The notes beneath the pieces are model-generated. The model ran no database searches. It worked only from the letters and a program-made list of their open reading frames with translations, and was not told the origin of the DNA. Below are positions 17,023 to 27,400 of a stretch of DNA of 64,000 nt, one piece after another. This DNA comes from Williamsia phyllosphaerae (GTDB taxonomy: Bacteria; Actinomycetota; Actinomycetes; Mycobacteriales; Mycobacteriaceae). Within the stretch, counting starts at the first letter, position 1, and every line of letters starts with the position of its first letter. The position numbers were made by a program, and so were the translations under genes. The stretch spans positions 310,001 through 374,000 of the forward strand of contig NZ_BMCS01000002.1 in assembly GCF_014635305.1 (NCBI RefSeq), read 5' to 3'.

Positions 17023-20000
17023 GGCGCCGGACGGTCGTCGACCGTCGGTCCGCGCATGTCGCGCGATCCTGGATCGGATCCGTTGATCACCAACAGGAGA
17101 TCGGCCACCACCTGGATCAGGTCGACGTCGCGGACCCGGGTGCTGCCGACCCCCGCGGTACGCGGGATCGGCATCGTGAGCACCGACGTCGTCTCGCGGT
17201 AGTTCGAGCCGGGGAACAGTCGCCGCACCCGGATCTGCTGGCTGTCGAGGAGCGTGACCGGGGCGATCTTGAGTTGTGTTCCGGCCACACCGACCTCGGT
17301 GACCCCGAGCTCACGGGCCAACAGCCGCAGCTTGGCCACCGACACCAACCGCGACACCTCGGCGGGCAGCGGTCCGTATCGGTCGAGCAGTTCGTCGACG
17401 ATGCCGTTGATGTCGCCGTCGTCGAGCGCGGCGGCCAGTTTGCGGTAGGCCTCGAGTCGCAGCCGGTCGGAATCGACGTAGTCGGCCGGGATGTGGGCGT
17501 CGACCGGGAGATCGATCCGGACCTCGCGGGTCTCCTCGGACACGATCGTCTTGCCGTCGGCGGCGGCACGGTAGGCCTCCACCGCCTCGCCGACCAGCCG
17601 CACGTAGAGGTCGAAACCCACGCCGGCGACGTGTCCGGACTGCTCGGCGCCCAACACATTTCCGGCGCCACGCAGTTCGAGGTCCTTCAGCGCGACGGCC
17701 ATGCCCGCGCCGAGTTCGTTGTTCTGCGCGATCGTCGAGAGACGGTCGTAGGCGGTCTCGGTGAGCGGCTTCTCCGGGCTGTAGAGCAGGTAGGCGTACC
17801 CCCGCTCGCGGCTGCGGCCGACACGGCCACGCAGCTGGTGCAGCTGCGACAGACCCAGCGCCTCGGCCCGGTCGACGATCAGCGTGTTGGCGTTGGAGAT
17901 GTCCAGACCGGTCTCGATGATGGTGGTGCAGACCAGCACGTCGAACTCCCGGTTCCAGAAACCGGCGACGGTCCGCTCGAGCTGGTCCTCGCCCATCTGC
18001 CCGTGTGCCACGACCACCCGCGCCTCGGGCACCATGTCCTGGATCTGCTTGGCGGCCTTGTCGATCGAGCTGACCCGGTTGTGCACGAAGAAGACCTGGC
18101 CGTCACGCAGGATCTCGCGGCGGATCGCCGCGGCGACCTGTTTCGACTGGTAGGCACCGACGTAGGTGAGGACCGGGTGACGCTCCTCGGGCGGGGTCAG
18201 GATGGTCGACATCTCCCGGATGCCCGCCATCGACATCTCCAGGGTGCGGGGGATCGGCGTCGCCGACATGGTCAGCACGTCGACGTGTGTGCGGAGCGAC
18301 TTGATGTGTTCCTTGTGCTCCACACCGAAGCGCTGTTCCTCGTCGACCACGACGAGACCCAGGTCCTTCCAGCGCACCGCGGTCTGCAGCAGCCGGTGTG
18401 TGCCCACCACGATGTCGACCTCACCCTGCGCCATCTTGTCGATGATCTCGCGGGAGTCCTTGGCGTCGGTGAACCGCGACAGCCCGGCGATGGTCACCGG
18501 GAAACCGGACATCCGCTCGGTGAAGGTCTGCAGATGTTGTTGCGCGAGAATCGTCGTCGGTACCAGGACCGCGACCTGCTTGCCGTCCTGGACGGCCTTG
18601 AAGGCGGCGCGGACCGCGATCTCGGTCTTGCCGTATCCCACGTCGCCGACGATGACGCGGTCCATCGGCACCGCCTTCTCCATGTCTTCTTTCACCTCGG
18701 CGATGACCGTCATCTGGTCGACGGTCTCGGTGAATCCGAACGCGTCCTCCATCTCGGTCTGCCACGGGGTGTCGGGGGCGAAGGCGTGACCGGGCGCGGC
18801 GTGGCGGGCCGCGTACAGGGCCACCAGCTCACCGGCGATCTCGCGAACCGCCTTGCGCGCCTTGCGTTTGGTGTTCTGCCAGTCCGACCCGCCCAGCTTC
18901 GACAGCGACGGCGCCTCGCCACCGACGTAGCGCGACAGCTGATCCAACGAGTCCATCGGCACGAACAGGCGGTCACCGGGCTGTCCACGCTTGCCGGGGG
19001 CGTACTCGATCACCAGGTATTCGCGACGCGCACCGCCGATCGTGCGCTCGATCATCTCGACGAACTTGCCGATGCCGTGCTGGTCGTGGACCACGAGGTC
19101 ACCGGCGGTCAGGGCCAGCGGATCCACCTGGTTGCGACGCTTGGCCGGCATCCGCTTGCCGTCACGGACGTTCGCCACCCGCGTACCGGTCAGGTCGGCC
19201 TCGGAGACGACGACCAGCCGCGCGTCGGGACACACCAGACCACGTCGCAGCGACCCGCAGATCACCGACACGATCCCCGCGGCCGGCGTCGAACCCGGCT
19301 CCACCATCTCCGCGGGCACCTCGGCCTCACCGAGACGCTCGAGGTACCGCTGCGCGGTTCCCTTGCCCTGCACCACGATGGCGGCACGTCCACCGGTCGT
19401 GACGTGGGCGCGCAGTGAGGCGAAGGTGGTCGCGACCTCGTCCTCGGAACCACGCGGCGCGGGCCCGGCGGTGAGGTCGAGCCGCACCGCGGTGTCATTG
19501 TCGAGGTCGGGCGCGGACTCCAACGGTGACATGGTCCACCAGGGGCGTCCCGCGGCCGTCGTCGTCTCCTGCACCTCGACGAGGGGTCGGTAGCTGCTGG
19601 CCTGCAGGTCCACCCCGCCCAGGGGCGCACCCGGCGCGGTGCCGTCGAGGGGCGCGTCCCCACCGACCGAGGCCGCCGTCCACGACGCCTCGAGGAACTC
19701 CGCACCGGTCTTCGCGAGATCGGCCGCGCGCGTGCGAACCTTCTCCGGGTCCAGGACCAGGACGTGCGTGCCCGCGGGCATGACCTCGGTCAGCAGTTGC
19801 ATCTGCCCGGGCACCAGCACCGGGATGAGGGCCTCCATGCCCTCCACCGGGATGCCCTCGGAGAGCTTGGTCAGCATCTCGGTGAGCGACCGGTCGGACT
19901 CCGGTCCACTCGTGTCGATCAGGTCGTTCGCGCGAGCGCGCACCTCGTCGGTGAGGATCAGTTCGCGGCAGGGATGGATGTGGACCACGGACGCGTCGAC

Positions 20001-20717
20001 CTCGGGCTGACTGCGTTGGTCGGCCACCGAGAACGCCCGCTGCTCGGTGATCTCGTCGCCCCAGAACTCCACGCGGACCGGATGATCCGCGGTGGTCGGG
20101 AACACGTCGAGGATGCCGCCACGGACCGCGAACTCGCCGCGCTTGCCCACCATGTCGACGCGGACGTAGGCGAGCTCGACCAATCGGGCCAGCAGGTGGT
20201 CGAAGTCGAACTCCGCGCCCTCGCGCAGGGAGATCGGTTCGGTGGACCCCAGCCCCGGAGCCATCGGCTGCACGAGTGAGCGGACCGTGGTGACCACGAC
20301 CCGCAGCGGCGGGCCGTAGTCGGAGTCGGTGGGGTGTCCGAGGCGGTAGAGGACCTGGAGTCGGGAGCCGACCGTGTCGGCACTGGGCGAGAGTCGCTCG
20401 TGCGGCAGCGTCTCCCACGACGGGAACTGGGCGACGGCGTCGCCGATCATCTCGCGGAGTTCGGCGGTCAGGTCGTCGGCCTCGCGTCCGTTGGCCGACA
20501 CCACGAGCAGCGGCGCATCGGTGGCCTGATCATCGGCCGATCCCGTGGCGGCGACGATGACGAACGGGCGCGCCGCGTCCGGGGCGGTGATGTCCAGCAG
20601 GTCCCGGCCGTGCAGTCGGCGGATCTGTTCGATCGCCGAGTCCGAAAAGGCGACCTCGGCGAGGCCGGCCAATCCGGGCACGGTTGTACCGGGACTCGTT
20701 ACCGGGGGTGATGCCAC
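17019..20717 (-). CDS. mfd: Transcription-repair coupling factor Mfd
   Basis: A protein of 1232 residues, close to the mycobacterial 1234. I chose GTG 20717 because a -10 (TAGAGT) lies seven bases upstream and length fits; the frame is open for another 440 codons that do not look like protein. Order: UvrB-like N-terminal domains, RNA-polymerase-interacting domain, then SF2 translocase with Walker [10 protein letters not shown] (near 690), DEEQ box in [16 protein letters not shown] (near 790) and the C-terminal TRCF domain. It removes stalled RNA polymerase and recruits UvrA. It is co-transcribed with mazG. Confidence 0.97.
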   Translation of the reverse strand: MASPPVTSPGTTVPGLAGLAEVAFSDSAIEQIRRLHGRDLLDITAPDAARPFVIVAATGSADDQATDAPLLVVSANGREADDLTAELREMIGDAVAQFPSWETLPHERLSPSADTVGSRLQVLYRLGHPTDSDYGPPLRVVVTTVRSLVQPMAPGLGSTEPISLREGAEFDFDHLLARLVELAYVRVDMVGKRGEFAVRGGILDVFPTTADHPVRVEFWGDEITEQRAFSVADQRSQPEVDASVVHIHPCRELILTDEVRARANDLIDTSGPESDRSLTEMLTKLSEGIPVEGMEALIPVLVPGQMQLLTEVMPAGTHVLVLDPEKVRTRAADLAKTGAEFLEASWTAASVGGDAPLDGTAPGAPLGGVDLQASSYRPLVEVQETTTAAGRPWWTMSPLESAPDLDNDTAVRLDLTAGPAPRGSEDEVATTFASLRAHVTTGGRAAIVVQGKGTAQRYLERLGEAEVPAEMVEPGSTPAAGIVSVICGSLRRGLVCPDARLVVVSEADLTGTRVANVRDGKRMPAKRRNQVDPLALTAGDLVVHDQHGIGKFVEMIERTIGGARREYLVIEYAPGKRGQPGDRLFVPMDSLDQLSRYVGGEAPSLSKLGGSDWQNTKRKARKAVREIAGELVALYAARHAAPGHAFAPDTPWQTEMEDAFGFTETVDQMTVIAEVKEDMEKAVPMDRVIVGDVGYGKTEIAVRAAFKAVQDGKQVAVLVPTTILAQQHLQTFTERMSGFPVTIAGLSRFTDAKDSREIIDKMAQGEVDIVVGTHRLLQTAVRWKDLGLVVVDEEQRFGVEHKEHIKSLRTHVDVLTMSATPIPRTLEMSMAGIREMSTILTPPEERHPVLTYVGAYQSKQVAAAIRREILRDGQVFFVHNRVSSIDKAAKQIQDMVPEARVVVAHGQMGEDQLERTVAGFWNREFDVLVCTTIIETGLDISNANTLIVDRAEALGLSQLHQLRGRVGRSRERGYAYLLYSPEKPLTETAYDRLSTIAQNNELGAGMAVALKDLELRGAGNVLGAEQSGHVAGVGFDLYVRLVGEAVEAYRAAADGKTIVSEETREVRIDLPVDAHIPADYVDSDRLRLEAYRKLAAALDDGDINGIVDELLDRYGPLPAEVSRLVSVAKLRLLARELGVTEVGVAGTQLKIAPVTLLDSQQIRVRRLFPGSNYRETTSVLTMPIPRTAGVGSTRVRDVDLIQVVADLLLVINGSDPGSRDMRGPTVDDRPAP

Positions 20718-20724
20718 ACCTGTG

Positions 20725-20730
20725 ACTCTA
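20725..20730 (-). promoter_or_regulatory. -10 hexamer TAGAGT, leaderless start for mfd
   Basis: On the minus strand TAGAGT ends seven bases before the mfd GTG at 20717, which helps fix that start. Confidence 0.5.
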
Positions 20731-20777
20731 TTCGGCGGGTCTTTCCCCGGACACCGTGCAGGGGTCATCATCGAGGC

Positions 20778-21425
20778 ATGGATCACGCCGCCGAGACCGT
20801 CGCCGATGCCGGGACGCACACCGTCGATTCGCTCGCCGAGTTGCGAGCGATCGTCGGCCACCCGAACCAGCGGGTTGCCGACAAGGTCGCCGAGCGTCTG
20901 TCGGAGATGCACCGTGAGTGGATCGCGCACTGCCCGTTCGTCGTTCTGGCCACCACCGACGCGGTGGGCAACGTCGACGTCTCCCCCAAGGGTGACCCGC
21001 CCGGATTCGTCCACGTCCTCGACGACACCACCATCGCCATCCCCGAACGCCCGGGTAACAAACGCGTAGACGGGTACTCCAACATTCTGGACAACCCCCA
21101 CGTCGGCGCCCTGTTCGTGGTGCCGGGCCGCGGCGACACCCTGCGGGTCAACGGGGTCGCGCGCATCGTGTCCGATGCGCCGTACTTCGACGACATGATC
21201 GTCGCCGGCAACCGACCGATCCTCGCGCTCGAGGTCAGCGTCCGCGAGACGTTCTTCCACTGCGCGAAGGCGTTCATGCGCTCGGCGCTGTGGAAGCCCG
21301 AGACGTGGGAGCCCGGCGCGCTGCCGTCGACGGCCCAGATCGCCCACGCGGTGATGCCCGGCCCCTCGCTCGAGGAGTACCAGGAGCATTACCGGGACGA
21401 GAACTACCGGGCCAAGCTGTACTGA
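20778..21425 (+). CDS. Pyridoxamine 5'-phosphate oxidase-family flavoprotein
   Basis: A protein of 215 residues with the PPOX split-barrel fold. The segments [27 protein letters not shown] and [28 protein letters not shown] match the FMN-dependent subfamily I recall as MSMEG_1061-like. The conserved SPKG and RPGNKR residues would bind flavin phosphate. The C-terminus [11 protein letters not shown] is also typical. Divergent from mfd with a 60-bp gap. The physiological substrate is unknown. Confidence 0.85.
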   Translation: MDHAAETVADAGTHTVDSLAELRAIVGHPNQRVADKVAERLSEMHREWIAHCPFVVLATTDAVGNVDVSPKGDPPGFVHVLDDTTIAIPERPGNKRVDGYSNILDNPHVGALFVVPGRGDTLRVNGVARIVSDAPYFDDMIVAGNRPILALEVSVRETFFHCAKAFMRSALWKPETWEPGALPSTAQIAHAVMPGPSLEEYQEHYRDENYRAKLY

Positions 21426-21451
21426 GCGCAGGTCACCACCGGATGGTCTCG

Positions 21452-21457
21452 TATCGT
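21452..21457 (+). promoter_or_regulatory. -10 hexamer TATCGT, leaderless start for SDR gene
   Basis: TATCGT ends seven bases before ATG 21465, favouring this start over GTG 21456, which overlaps the hexamer. Confidence 0.5.
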
Positions 21458-21464
21458 GTGCGCC

Positions 21465-22343
21465 ATGAGTTCGGACTGGACCGCGGCGCAGATGCCCCGC
21501 CTGGACGGCGTGCGGATCGTCGTCACCGGGGCCACGCGCGGACTCGGTGAGGCGACCGCCCGCGGCGCCGCCGACGCCGGCGCGACGGTGGTCGTCGCCG
21601 GCCGGGGTGCCGATGCGGCGGCGCGGGTCGCACGGTCCATCGGCCACGGCGCCACACCCGCCGTCCTCGACCTCACCGACCGCGACTCGATCCACGCGTT
21701 CGCCGAGTCGGTCGGCGACATCGACGTGCTCGTCCACAACGCCGGCGTGCTCCCGACGCGGCGGACCGTCACCGCCGACGGGCACGAGACCACGCTGGCG
21801 ACCAACGTGCTGGGACCGTTCCTGCTCACCAACCTCCTCGCGCCGCGAATCCGGGATCGGATCGTCGCGGTCAACTCGACGGTCCATCACGCCGGTCGGA
21901 TCGACCTCGACGATCTCGACTTCACCCGCCGTCGTTTCACCGGTGCCGCCGCCTACAGCGCGTCCAAACTCGCGCAGGCCCTGTGGATGTTGGCCCTGGA
22001 CCGCCGACTGCGCGCGGCCCGATCCGATGTCTCCACCGCGCTGACCCATCCGGGGTGGGCAGCGACCGAGATCACCGCGCTGCCAGGGGTGCCCGCCCTC
22101 ACACCGTTCATCAGGTGGCTGGGCAACACCGTCGCCAACTCGGTGACCGAAGGCGCGGCCTGCACCCTCTACGCCGCGACCATGCCCTTCCCGTCCGGGA
22201 GTTTCGTGGGCCCCGCCGGATTCGGCGGCCTGCGGGGCTCACCCACGCTCGTCGGGCGGTCGGCGACCGCATCGGACACCGCTCTCGCTCAACGCTTCTG
22301 GGACACCGCAGCCGAACTGACCGGATCGGAGCTGAACCTGTGA
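21465..22343 (+). CDS. Short-chain dehydrogenase/reductase
   Basis: A protein of 292 residues. Rossmann motif [10 protein letters not shown] binds the nucleotide, then NAG (HNAGVLP), a catalytic Ser in VNSTVHH and YxxxK as YSASK. The long C-terminal region ([26 protein letters not shown] type) resembles the retinol-dehydrogenase/protochlorophyllide-reductase-like branch of SDRs. The substrate is unknown. Its stop overlaps the acetyltransferase start as GTGA. Confidence 0.87.
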   Translation: MSSDWTAAQMPRLDGVRIVVTGATRGLGEATARGAADAGATVVVAGRGADAAARVARSIGHGATPAVLDLTDRDSIHAFAESVGDIDVLVHNAGVLPTRRTVTADGHETTLATNVLGPFLLTNLLAPRIRDRIVAVNSTVHHAGRIDLDDLDFTRRRFTGAAAYSASKLAQALWMLALDRRLRAARSDVSTALTHPGWAATEITALPGVPALTPFIRWLGNTVANSVTEGAACTLYAATMPFPSGSFVGPAGFGGLRGSPTLVGRSATASDTALAQRFWDTAAELTGSELNL

Positions 22344-22846
22344 CCGTGACCCTGCGGACCGCGACCACCGACGACTGCGCACAGATCGCCGAGATCTATG
22401 CGCATTACGTCGAGCACACGGTCATCACCTTCGATTACGAGGCCCCCTCCGCACAGGAGTGGGATTGCAAGCGCAGCAACATCATCGATCGCAGGCGCCC
22501 GTTCGTCGTCGCGGTCGAGGGCACTGTCGTCCTCGGCTTCGCCTACCTCGCGGAGTTCCGCACGAAACGGGCCTTCGACTGGACCACCGAGGACACCATC
22601 TACCTGCGGCCCGACGCCACCGGTCGCGGGCTGGGGTCGACACTGTTGCGCGCGCTGTTGACCGACCTCGATCCGACGTCGGTGCGACGTGTCGTCGCGG
22701 TGATCGCCGTCATCGAGTCAGACGCCTCGATCAAGCTGCACGAACGGGCCGGCTTCGTCGACGCGGGCACACTGCGTCGGGTCGGGTTCAAACACGACCG
22801 CTGGGTCGACTGCCTGTTCATGCAGTACGACGTGCCGCAGGCCTGA
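22340..22846 (+). CDS. GNAT N-acetyltransferase, phosphinothricin acetyltransferase-like
   Basis: A protein of 168 residues translationally coupled to the SDR gene by a GTGA overlap. The order of motifs (IYAHYVEHTVITFD, then FAYLAEFRTKRAFDWTTEDTIYLRPDATGRGLGSTLL and the C-terminal ASIKLHERAGFVDAGTLRRVGFKHDRWVD) matches the Pat/Bar/YncA-type acetyltransferases. The acetyl-CoA pyrophosphate loop is the TGRGLGST segment. Members acetylate phosphinothricin, methionine sulfone or similar small amines. The substrate here is unknown. Confidence 0.85.
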   Translation: MTVTLRTATTDDCAQIAEIYAHYVEHTVITFDYEAPSAQEWDCKRSNIIDRRRPFVVAVEGTVVLGFAYLAEFRTKRAFDWTTEDTIYLRPDATGRGLGSTLLRALLTDLDPTSVRRVVAVIAVIESDASIKLHERAGFVDAGTLRRVGFKHDRWVDCLFMQYDVPQA

Positions 22847-22857
22847 GCGCGCCGCAG

Positions 22858-23514
22858 TCACTCCCGGCCGCCGAGTTGCGGGTCGATCTCCAGGTTCGTC
22901 AGGCCGTTCCAGCACAGGTTCACCAGGTGCGCGGCCACGACCTCCTTCGACGGCTCGCGGACGTCGAGCCACCACTGCGCCGTCACCGACACCATCCCGA
23001 CGAGGGCCTGGGCGTAGAGCGGGGCCAACGTCGGATCGAACCCCCGGCGGTCGAAGTCGCCGGCGAGGATGTGCTCGACCTGGCTGATCGCGTCGTTGAG
23101 CAGGCTGGAGTACTTCGCGTCGCCGGCCGGGCTGGTCGACCCGTGCACCAGGATCCGGAACCCGTCGGTGCGTTCCTCCATGTAGGTCAGCAGCGCGAGC
23201 GCCACCTGTTCGAGTCGGGACCGCGACCGGTTCTTCGTCAGCGATGACGTGATCATCTCCAGCAGCGTCTCCATCTCCCGATCGACGACCACCGCGAACA
23301 GGCCCTCTTTGCCCCCGAAGTGCTCGTAGACCACCGGTTTCGACACCGACGCACGCTGGGCGATCTCCTCGATCGACGTGCCCTCGAAACCACGTTCGGC
23401 GAACAGGCCGCGCGCCACCTCGATGAGCTGGAGCCGGCGCTGCGGACCGGTCATCCGGGTTCGTGGCGCGGCGCGGACCTCACGTTCGCCGTCGATCGGC
23501 CGTTCGACTGCCAT
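22858..23514 (-). CDS. TetR-family transcriptional regulator (Rv1019-like)
   Basis: A protein of 218 residues from ATG 23514, with GGAG upstream. The N-terminal helix-turn-helix (about 20-65) reads FEGTSIEEIAQRASVSKPVVYEHFGGKEGLF. The C-terminal domain is TetR_C-like with WWLDVREPSKEVVAAHLVNLCWNGL. In M. tuberculosis a TetR gene (Rv1019) lies between mfd and glmU, and this looks like its counterpart. It is divergent from the NTF2-like gene, so it may control that gene. Ligand unknown. Confidence 0.88.
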   Translation of the reverse strand: MAVERPIDGEREVRAAPRTRMTGPQRRLQLIEVARGLFAERGFEGTSIEEIAQRASVSKPVVYEHFGGKEGLFAVVVDREMETLLEMITSSLTKNRSRSRLEQVALALLTYMEERTDGFRILVHGSTSPAGDAKYSSLLNDAISQVEHILAGDFDRRGFDPTLAPLYAQALVGMVSVTAQWWLDVREPSKEVVAAHLVNLCWNGLTNLEIDPQLGGRE

Positions 23515-23624
23515 CAGCTCACTCCGTCGTGTTGTCGCATCGATGTCGGGTCCGCAAATCCCCGTCTGATTCATCCCCGCCTGGAATATTTTCGCATCCA
23601 CTGTGGTGGCGGGGGTGTGCGCAC

Positions 23625-23630
23625 TAGGTT
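23625..23630 (+). promoter_or_regulatory. -10 hexamer TAGGTT, leaderless start
   Basis: TAGGTT ends seven bases before ATG 23638 and lies in the divergent gap with the TetR gene. Confidence 0.5.
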
Positions 23631-23637
23631 GTTCGAC

Positions 23638-24060
23638 ATGCTCGGTCTGCAGGAGATCTCCGACCGCATGGAGATACAACAGCTCATCACGGATTACTCG
23701 ACCGCGGTGGACACACGGGACTTCGAGCGGCTGCTCGACATCTTCACCCCCGACGCGGTGATCGACTACTCGGCCGTCGGGGGCACCGTCGGGACGCCGT
23801 CGGAGGTCGTTCCGTGGCTGCGGGAGAACCTGGCGATCTTCTCGGACTACCTCCACCTCGTGGGCAACCACTCGATCGTCGTCGACGGGGACACCGCGGC
23901 CGCCACCAGCACCTGTGTCAACCCGATGGTGTTCGCCGACACCGCGCCACAGGCGATGATGATCGTCGGAGTCTGGTACCACGACACGTTCGTGCGGACC
24001 CACGACGTCTGGCGGATGAGCGGCCGGGTCGAGCAGAAATCGTTCATGCACTCGATGTGA
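23638..24060 (+). CDS. SnoaL-like / NTF2-fold protein
   Basis: A protein of 140 residues. It starts with the typical helix EISDRMEIQQLITDYSTAVDTRDFERLLDIFTPDAVIDYS and continues with alternating strands (HLVGNHSIVVDGDTAAATSTCVNPM, then GVWYHDTFVRTHDVWRMSGRVEQ). These mark a scytalone-dehydratase/SnoaL-type alpha+beta barrel. The Tyr, Asp and His at the start of the barrel are those used for lyase or isomerase chemistry in relatives, but substrate is unknown. It is divergent from a TetR gene. Confidence 0.85.
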   Translation: MLGLQEISDRMEIQQLITDYSTAVDTRDFERLLDIFTPDAVIDYSAVGGTVGTPSEVVPWLRENLAIFSDYLHLVGNHSIVVDGDTAAATSTCVNPMVFADTAPQAMMIVGVWYHDTFVRTHDVWRMSGRVEQKSFMHSM

Positions 24061-24075
24061 CGGGCCGCGCCGCGA

Positions 24076-24312
24076 TCAGGCCCTGGGGAACGCCGACCGC
24101 AGCGAGTCGATGTGCGCGCGTGCCTCGTACAGCTCCAGACGCCGCGCCCGGGCCAGGACCATCAGACGTGCACCGTTCTTCGCACCGCGCATGCTCGCGG
24201 ACTTCTCGAGTGCGGTGACCTGGAGTTCGAGTTGCGTCGCGACGAGCTCGAGCTGCTCGGTGAACATGCGCGCCTGCATGAGGTTCGGGTCGGAGACCGG
24301 ATCTGTGACCAC
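24076..24312 (-). CDS. Small hypothetical protein downstream of tRNA-Gln
   Basis: A 78-residue protein from GTG 24312 that I do not recognise. It is mostly helical: FTEQLELVATQLELQVTALEKSASM reads as a coiled coil and the second half (GARLMVLARARRLELYEARAHIDSLRS) is basic and helical. Codon use is like its neighbours. It begins 18 bases after the tRNA-Gln 3' end on the same strand, so it is probably made from the same transcript after tRNA excision. Confidence 0.6.
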   Translation of the reverse strand: MVTDPVSDPNLMQARMFTEQLELVATQLELQVTALEKSASMRGAKNGARLMVLARARRLELYEARAHIDSLRSAFPRA

Positions 24313-24330
24313 GTGAACAGGATACCGTTG

Positions 24331-24402
24331 CTCCGCCACCAGGACTCGAACCTGGAATACCTGAACCAAAATCAGGAGTGTTGCCGATTACACCATGGCG
24401 GA
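24331..24402 (-). tRNA. tRNA-Gln (anticodon TTG)
   Basis: Read on the minus strand, 72 bases fold as a tRNA. The 5' acceptor arm TCCGCCA pairs with TGGCGGA, followed by discriminator G. The anticodon stem CTGA/TCAG encloses the loop TTTTGGT with anticodon TTG (reads CAA, and CAG by wobble). The T arm is CCAGGTTCGAGTCCTGG. CCA is not encoded. It lies 37 bases after the CheB/CheR fusion gene and before the 78-residue gene. Confidence 0.95.
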
Positions 24403-24439
24403 AAGTCGTCGCATCGACGTAGGCGATTGTGCCATGTGA

Positions 24440-27400
24440 CTAGGGACGCTGGGCAATCCAGTCGATGATTTCGGCCAGCGGCATGGGTCGTGCGATGTGA
24501 TAGCCCTGGGCCAGGTCGGCGTGCTTCTCGCCGGCGATCGCGAGCATCTCCTCGTCCTCGACCCCCTCGAGCACGACCTTGGCGTCGAGGGCATGCGCGA
24601 GCTGGACCGCGGCGTCGAGGATGTTGACCCCGCGCTGGTCCTCCTGCGCGCGCCGTAACAGCGATCGGTCGACCTTGATGATCCCGGGTTCGAGCCGGTC
24701 GAGGAGTTCGAGGTTGGAGTACCCGGTGCCGAAGTCGTCGATGCTGATGGTGGCGCCGAGTCGGCGGAGCAGTCCGAGGGTGTCCAGGGCACGGCTGTCC
24801 GGCCCCAGCAGCACCGACTCGGTGACCTCGGCAACGATCTTGCCGAGTCCGCCCGCGGGTTCCCACGCCAGCAACCAGTCGGTGATGTCGCGCTCGTCGA
24901 GCTCGGTGACCGAGAGGTTGACCGCCACCGACGGTTGGCGATCACCCAGCGCCGCGTGCATCGCGGTGATGTCGGCGTCGACCAACTGCAGGACGATGCG
25001 TCCCAGAGCGCGCATCTGGCCCGTCTCGGCCGCGTACTCGATGAAGTCCGCCGCGGACACGACCTCCCCGTCGCGACGCCATCGCACCAACGCCTCGACC
25101 ATCACCGTCCGCCCGTCGACCAGGTCGACCACCGGTTGATAATGCATCTCGAAGTCGTTGCGGCTCAACGCTGCTCCAAGTCGTTGCCGCATGGCGGCCC
25201 GTTCGTCGGCGGCCGCGTTCATCTCCTGCGCGAAGTACGCGTGCCGGTCACGTCCACGGTCCTTGGCGACGTACATCGCGGTGTCGGCGTTGTGCAGCAA
25301 CCCGTCGGCGGTCGCCGCGTCCTGGGGATGCACCGCGATGCCGACCGACGCCGAGACGTAGGCCAGGGAGTCCTGCAGCGGGATCGGCTCCCGGATGGCC
25401 GCGAGCACCCGCAACGCCAGCGAGTCCAGACCGTGCAGATCCTGGCTGCGGGTCACCAGCACCGCGAACTCATCGCCTCCCAGCCGCCCGACGATGTCGT
25501 GGCGCCGGGCCGCCTGATGCAACCGGGTGGCGATGGTGGCCAGCACGAGATCGCCTGCACGATGCCCGAATCGGTCGTTGACCTCCTTGAAGCCGTCCAG
25601 ATCGATCCACAGCAGAGCGACGGAGGTGACCCCCGACGCCATCAGCTCCTCGGTCTTGGACCGCAGGTAGGCCCGCGTCAACAAACCGGTCTGCAGGTCG
25701 TACTGCTGCCGATTGGCCAGCTCGGTGGTGATCTCCCGCATCCGCGAGATGTCGCGGACCAGGGCGATCCTGCGGGGGGCGTCGGCGGAATCGTCGCCGG
25801 TGACGCTGACCGTCTGCACCTCGACGGTGACCGGTCGCGACACACCGTCGGCGGTGACGATGCGGCGCGGTACGTTCGTGTCCCGGTCATCGTGTTCCGC
25901 GTGACCGGCCGGATCGGGTTCGACGAGCACGGTCATCGGCGTGCCGATCAAAAACGACGACGTGTACCCGGTCAACGCGGAGATGCCCGCGTTGGCGGAG
26001 AGCACCCGATCGTCGGCGTCGAGAACCAGCACCCCGGTGTCCTCGGTGCGCAACACCGCGTCGAGAACCGCGGAGCGCCGATCGGCGAGCTCACGCAGGT
26101 CGCGCCGATCGGTGATGTCGAGCGAACTCCCGACCACGTGACCGGGTTCGGCTCCGTTGCCGGGCACGAACTGGGCCGACTCGGCGATCCACCGCACCGA
26201 CCCGTCGGGACGGACGATCCGGTACTCGATCTGCCACCGTCGGTCGGCCGAGGCCATCGCGGTCTGCACCCGGTAACGGTCGTCGGGGTGGACGGCGGCC
26301 AACAGCAGATCCGGGTCCTCGAGCACCGCGGCGTGATCGAGCCCGTAGAGCTCCTCGACCCGCGACGTCGCCATCGTCAGCTCGCCCGTGAGCGTTCTCT
26401 GCCAGACGAACTCGCGGACCGACTCGGCGACCTGGTTGAGGTTCGCCAGTGCGGCCTCCCTCCCCCGGCGCTCGGCGGCGACGTCGCCCACGTCGGTGAC
26501 CACGACGATCGCCCCGCGGACCTCGTCCTCGGCGTCCACGTAGGGCTGGGTCTGCACGAGCAGATCGCGATCGTCGCTGGTGAGCTCGCGCATGTTCACC
26601 GCGCGCGATCGGATGGTCGCCTCGAGATCGGCACGCAGGTCCGGTACGGGAATGGTGGTGGGGACGGCGGGCAGCGGGCGCCCGAGGTCCTCGTTGATCA
26701 ACGAGAACAGCCGTACCGACAGCGGCGTGAAACGGGTGACGCGCATCTCCCGGTCCACGATCACCAGCCCGCTGGTGATCGACGACTGGATGTTCTGCAG
26801 ATCGACGTTGACGCGGATCAGTTCGTTGCCACGCAATTGGAGTTCGGTGTTGAGAGTGGTGAGTTCCTCGTTGGTGGCCTCCAACTCCTCGTTCGACGCC
26901 TGGGCCTCCTCCGACGTCGCCTGCAACTCCTCCGACGACGCCTGGAGCTCCTCGTTGAGCGCTTGGAGCTCCTCGTTGGACGAACTGAGATCCTCGATCG
27001 TGGACTGGAGCGCGTCCTGGGTGGCGTGGAGTTCCTGACTCAGAACCGTGTCGTCGTCCACGGGCGGGTGGCGCGTCACCACCTCCACGTCGATGTCCGC
27101 CGACGACGCCTCGGGCAGCGGTCGGAAGGACAGGACCGAGCCACTTCCCTTGCCCCGCAACCGGGCGGCGGTGATCTCGACCCTCCCGGCCCCGGCCTCG
27201 GCTATCACCCGGGTCACCGATTCCGGTGTGCTGTGGCGCAACTGGCTGAGCATGGTTCGAACGGTGACCTGGTAACGGTCCCGGATCAGGTCGGCGACAT
27301 GCCCGGTGTGCTGACCGATCGAGACCGCACACCACGGTGAGACGTCGCCGACCACCTCGATCACCGTGTCGCTGTCGTCGAGCACGAGAGACGGGGGCGC

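Noticed and set aside
16971..19418. Open frame of about 815 codons antisense to mfd
   Set aside because: It mirrors the codon structure of mfd in a high-GC genome and its translation is Arg/His/Asp-rich low complexity. The same reason removes long antisense frames over the CheB/CheR gene (24935-27340), the ABC-F gene (41010-43181), prfC/KAS III (36670-38733) and eno (9731-11449).
20718..22049. 440-codon extension of mfd upstream of GTG 20717
   Set aside because: It lies antisense to the PPOX and SDR genes and has no Mfd homology; Mfd is complete from 20717.
24331..24402. Attachment site for an integrated element at tRNA-Gln
   Set aside because: No integrase, no duplicated tRNA end and no change in base use beside it.
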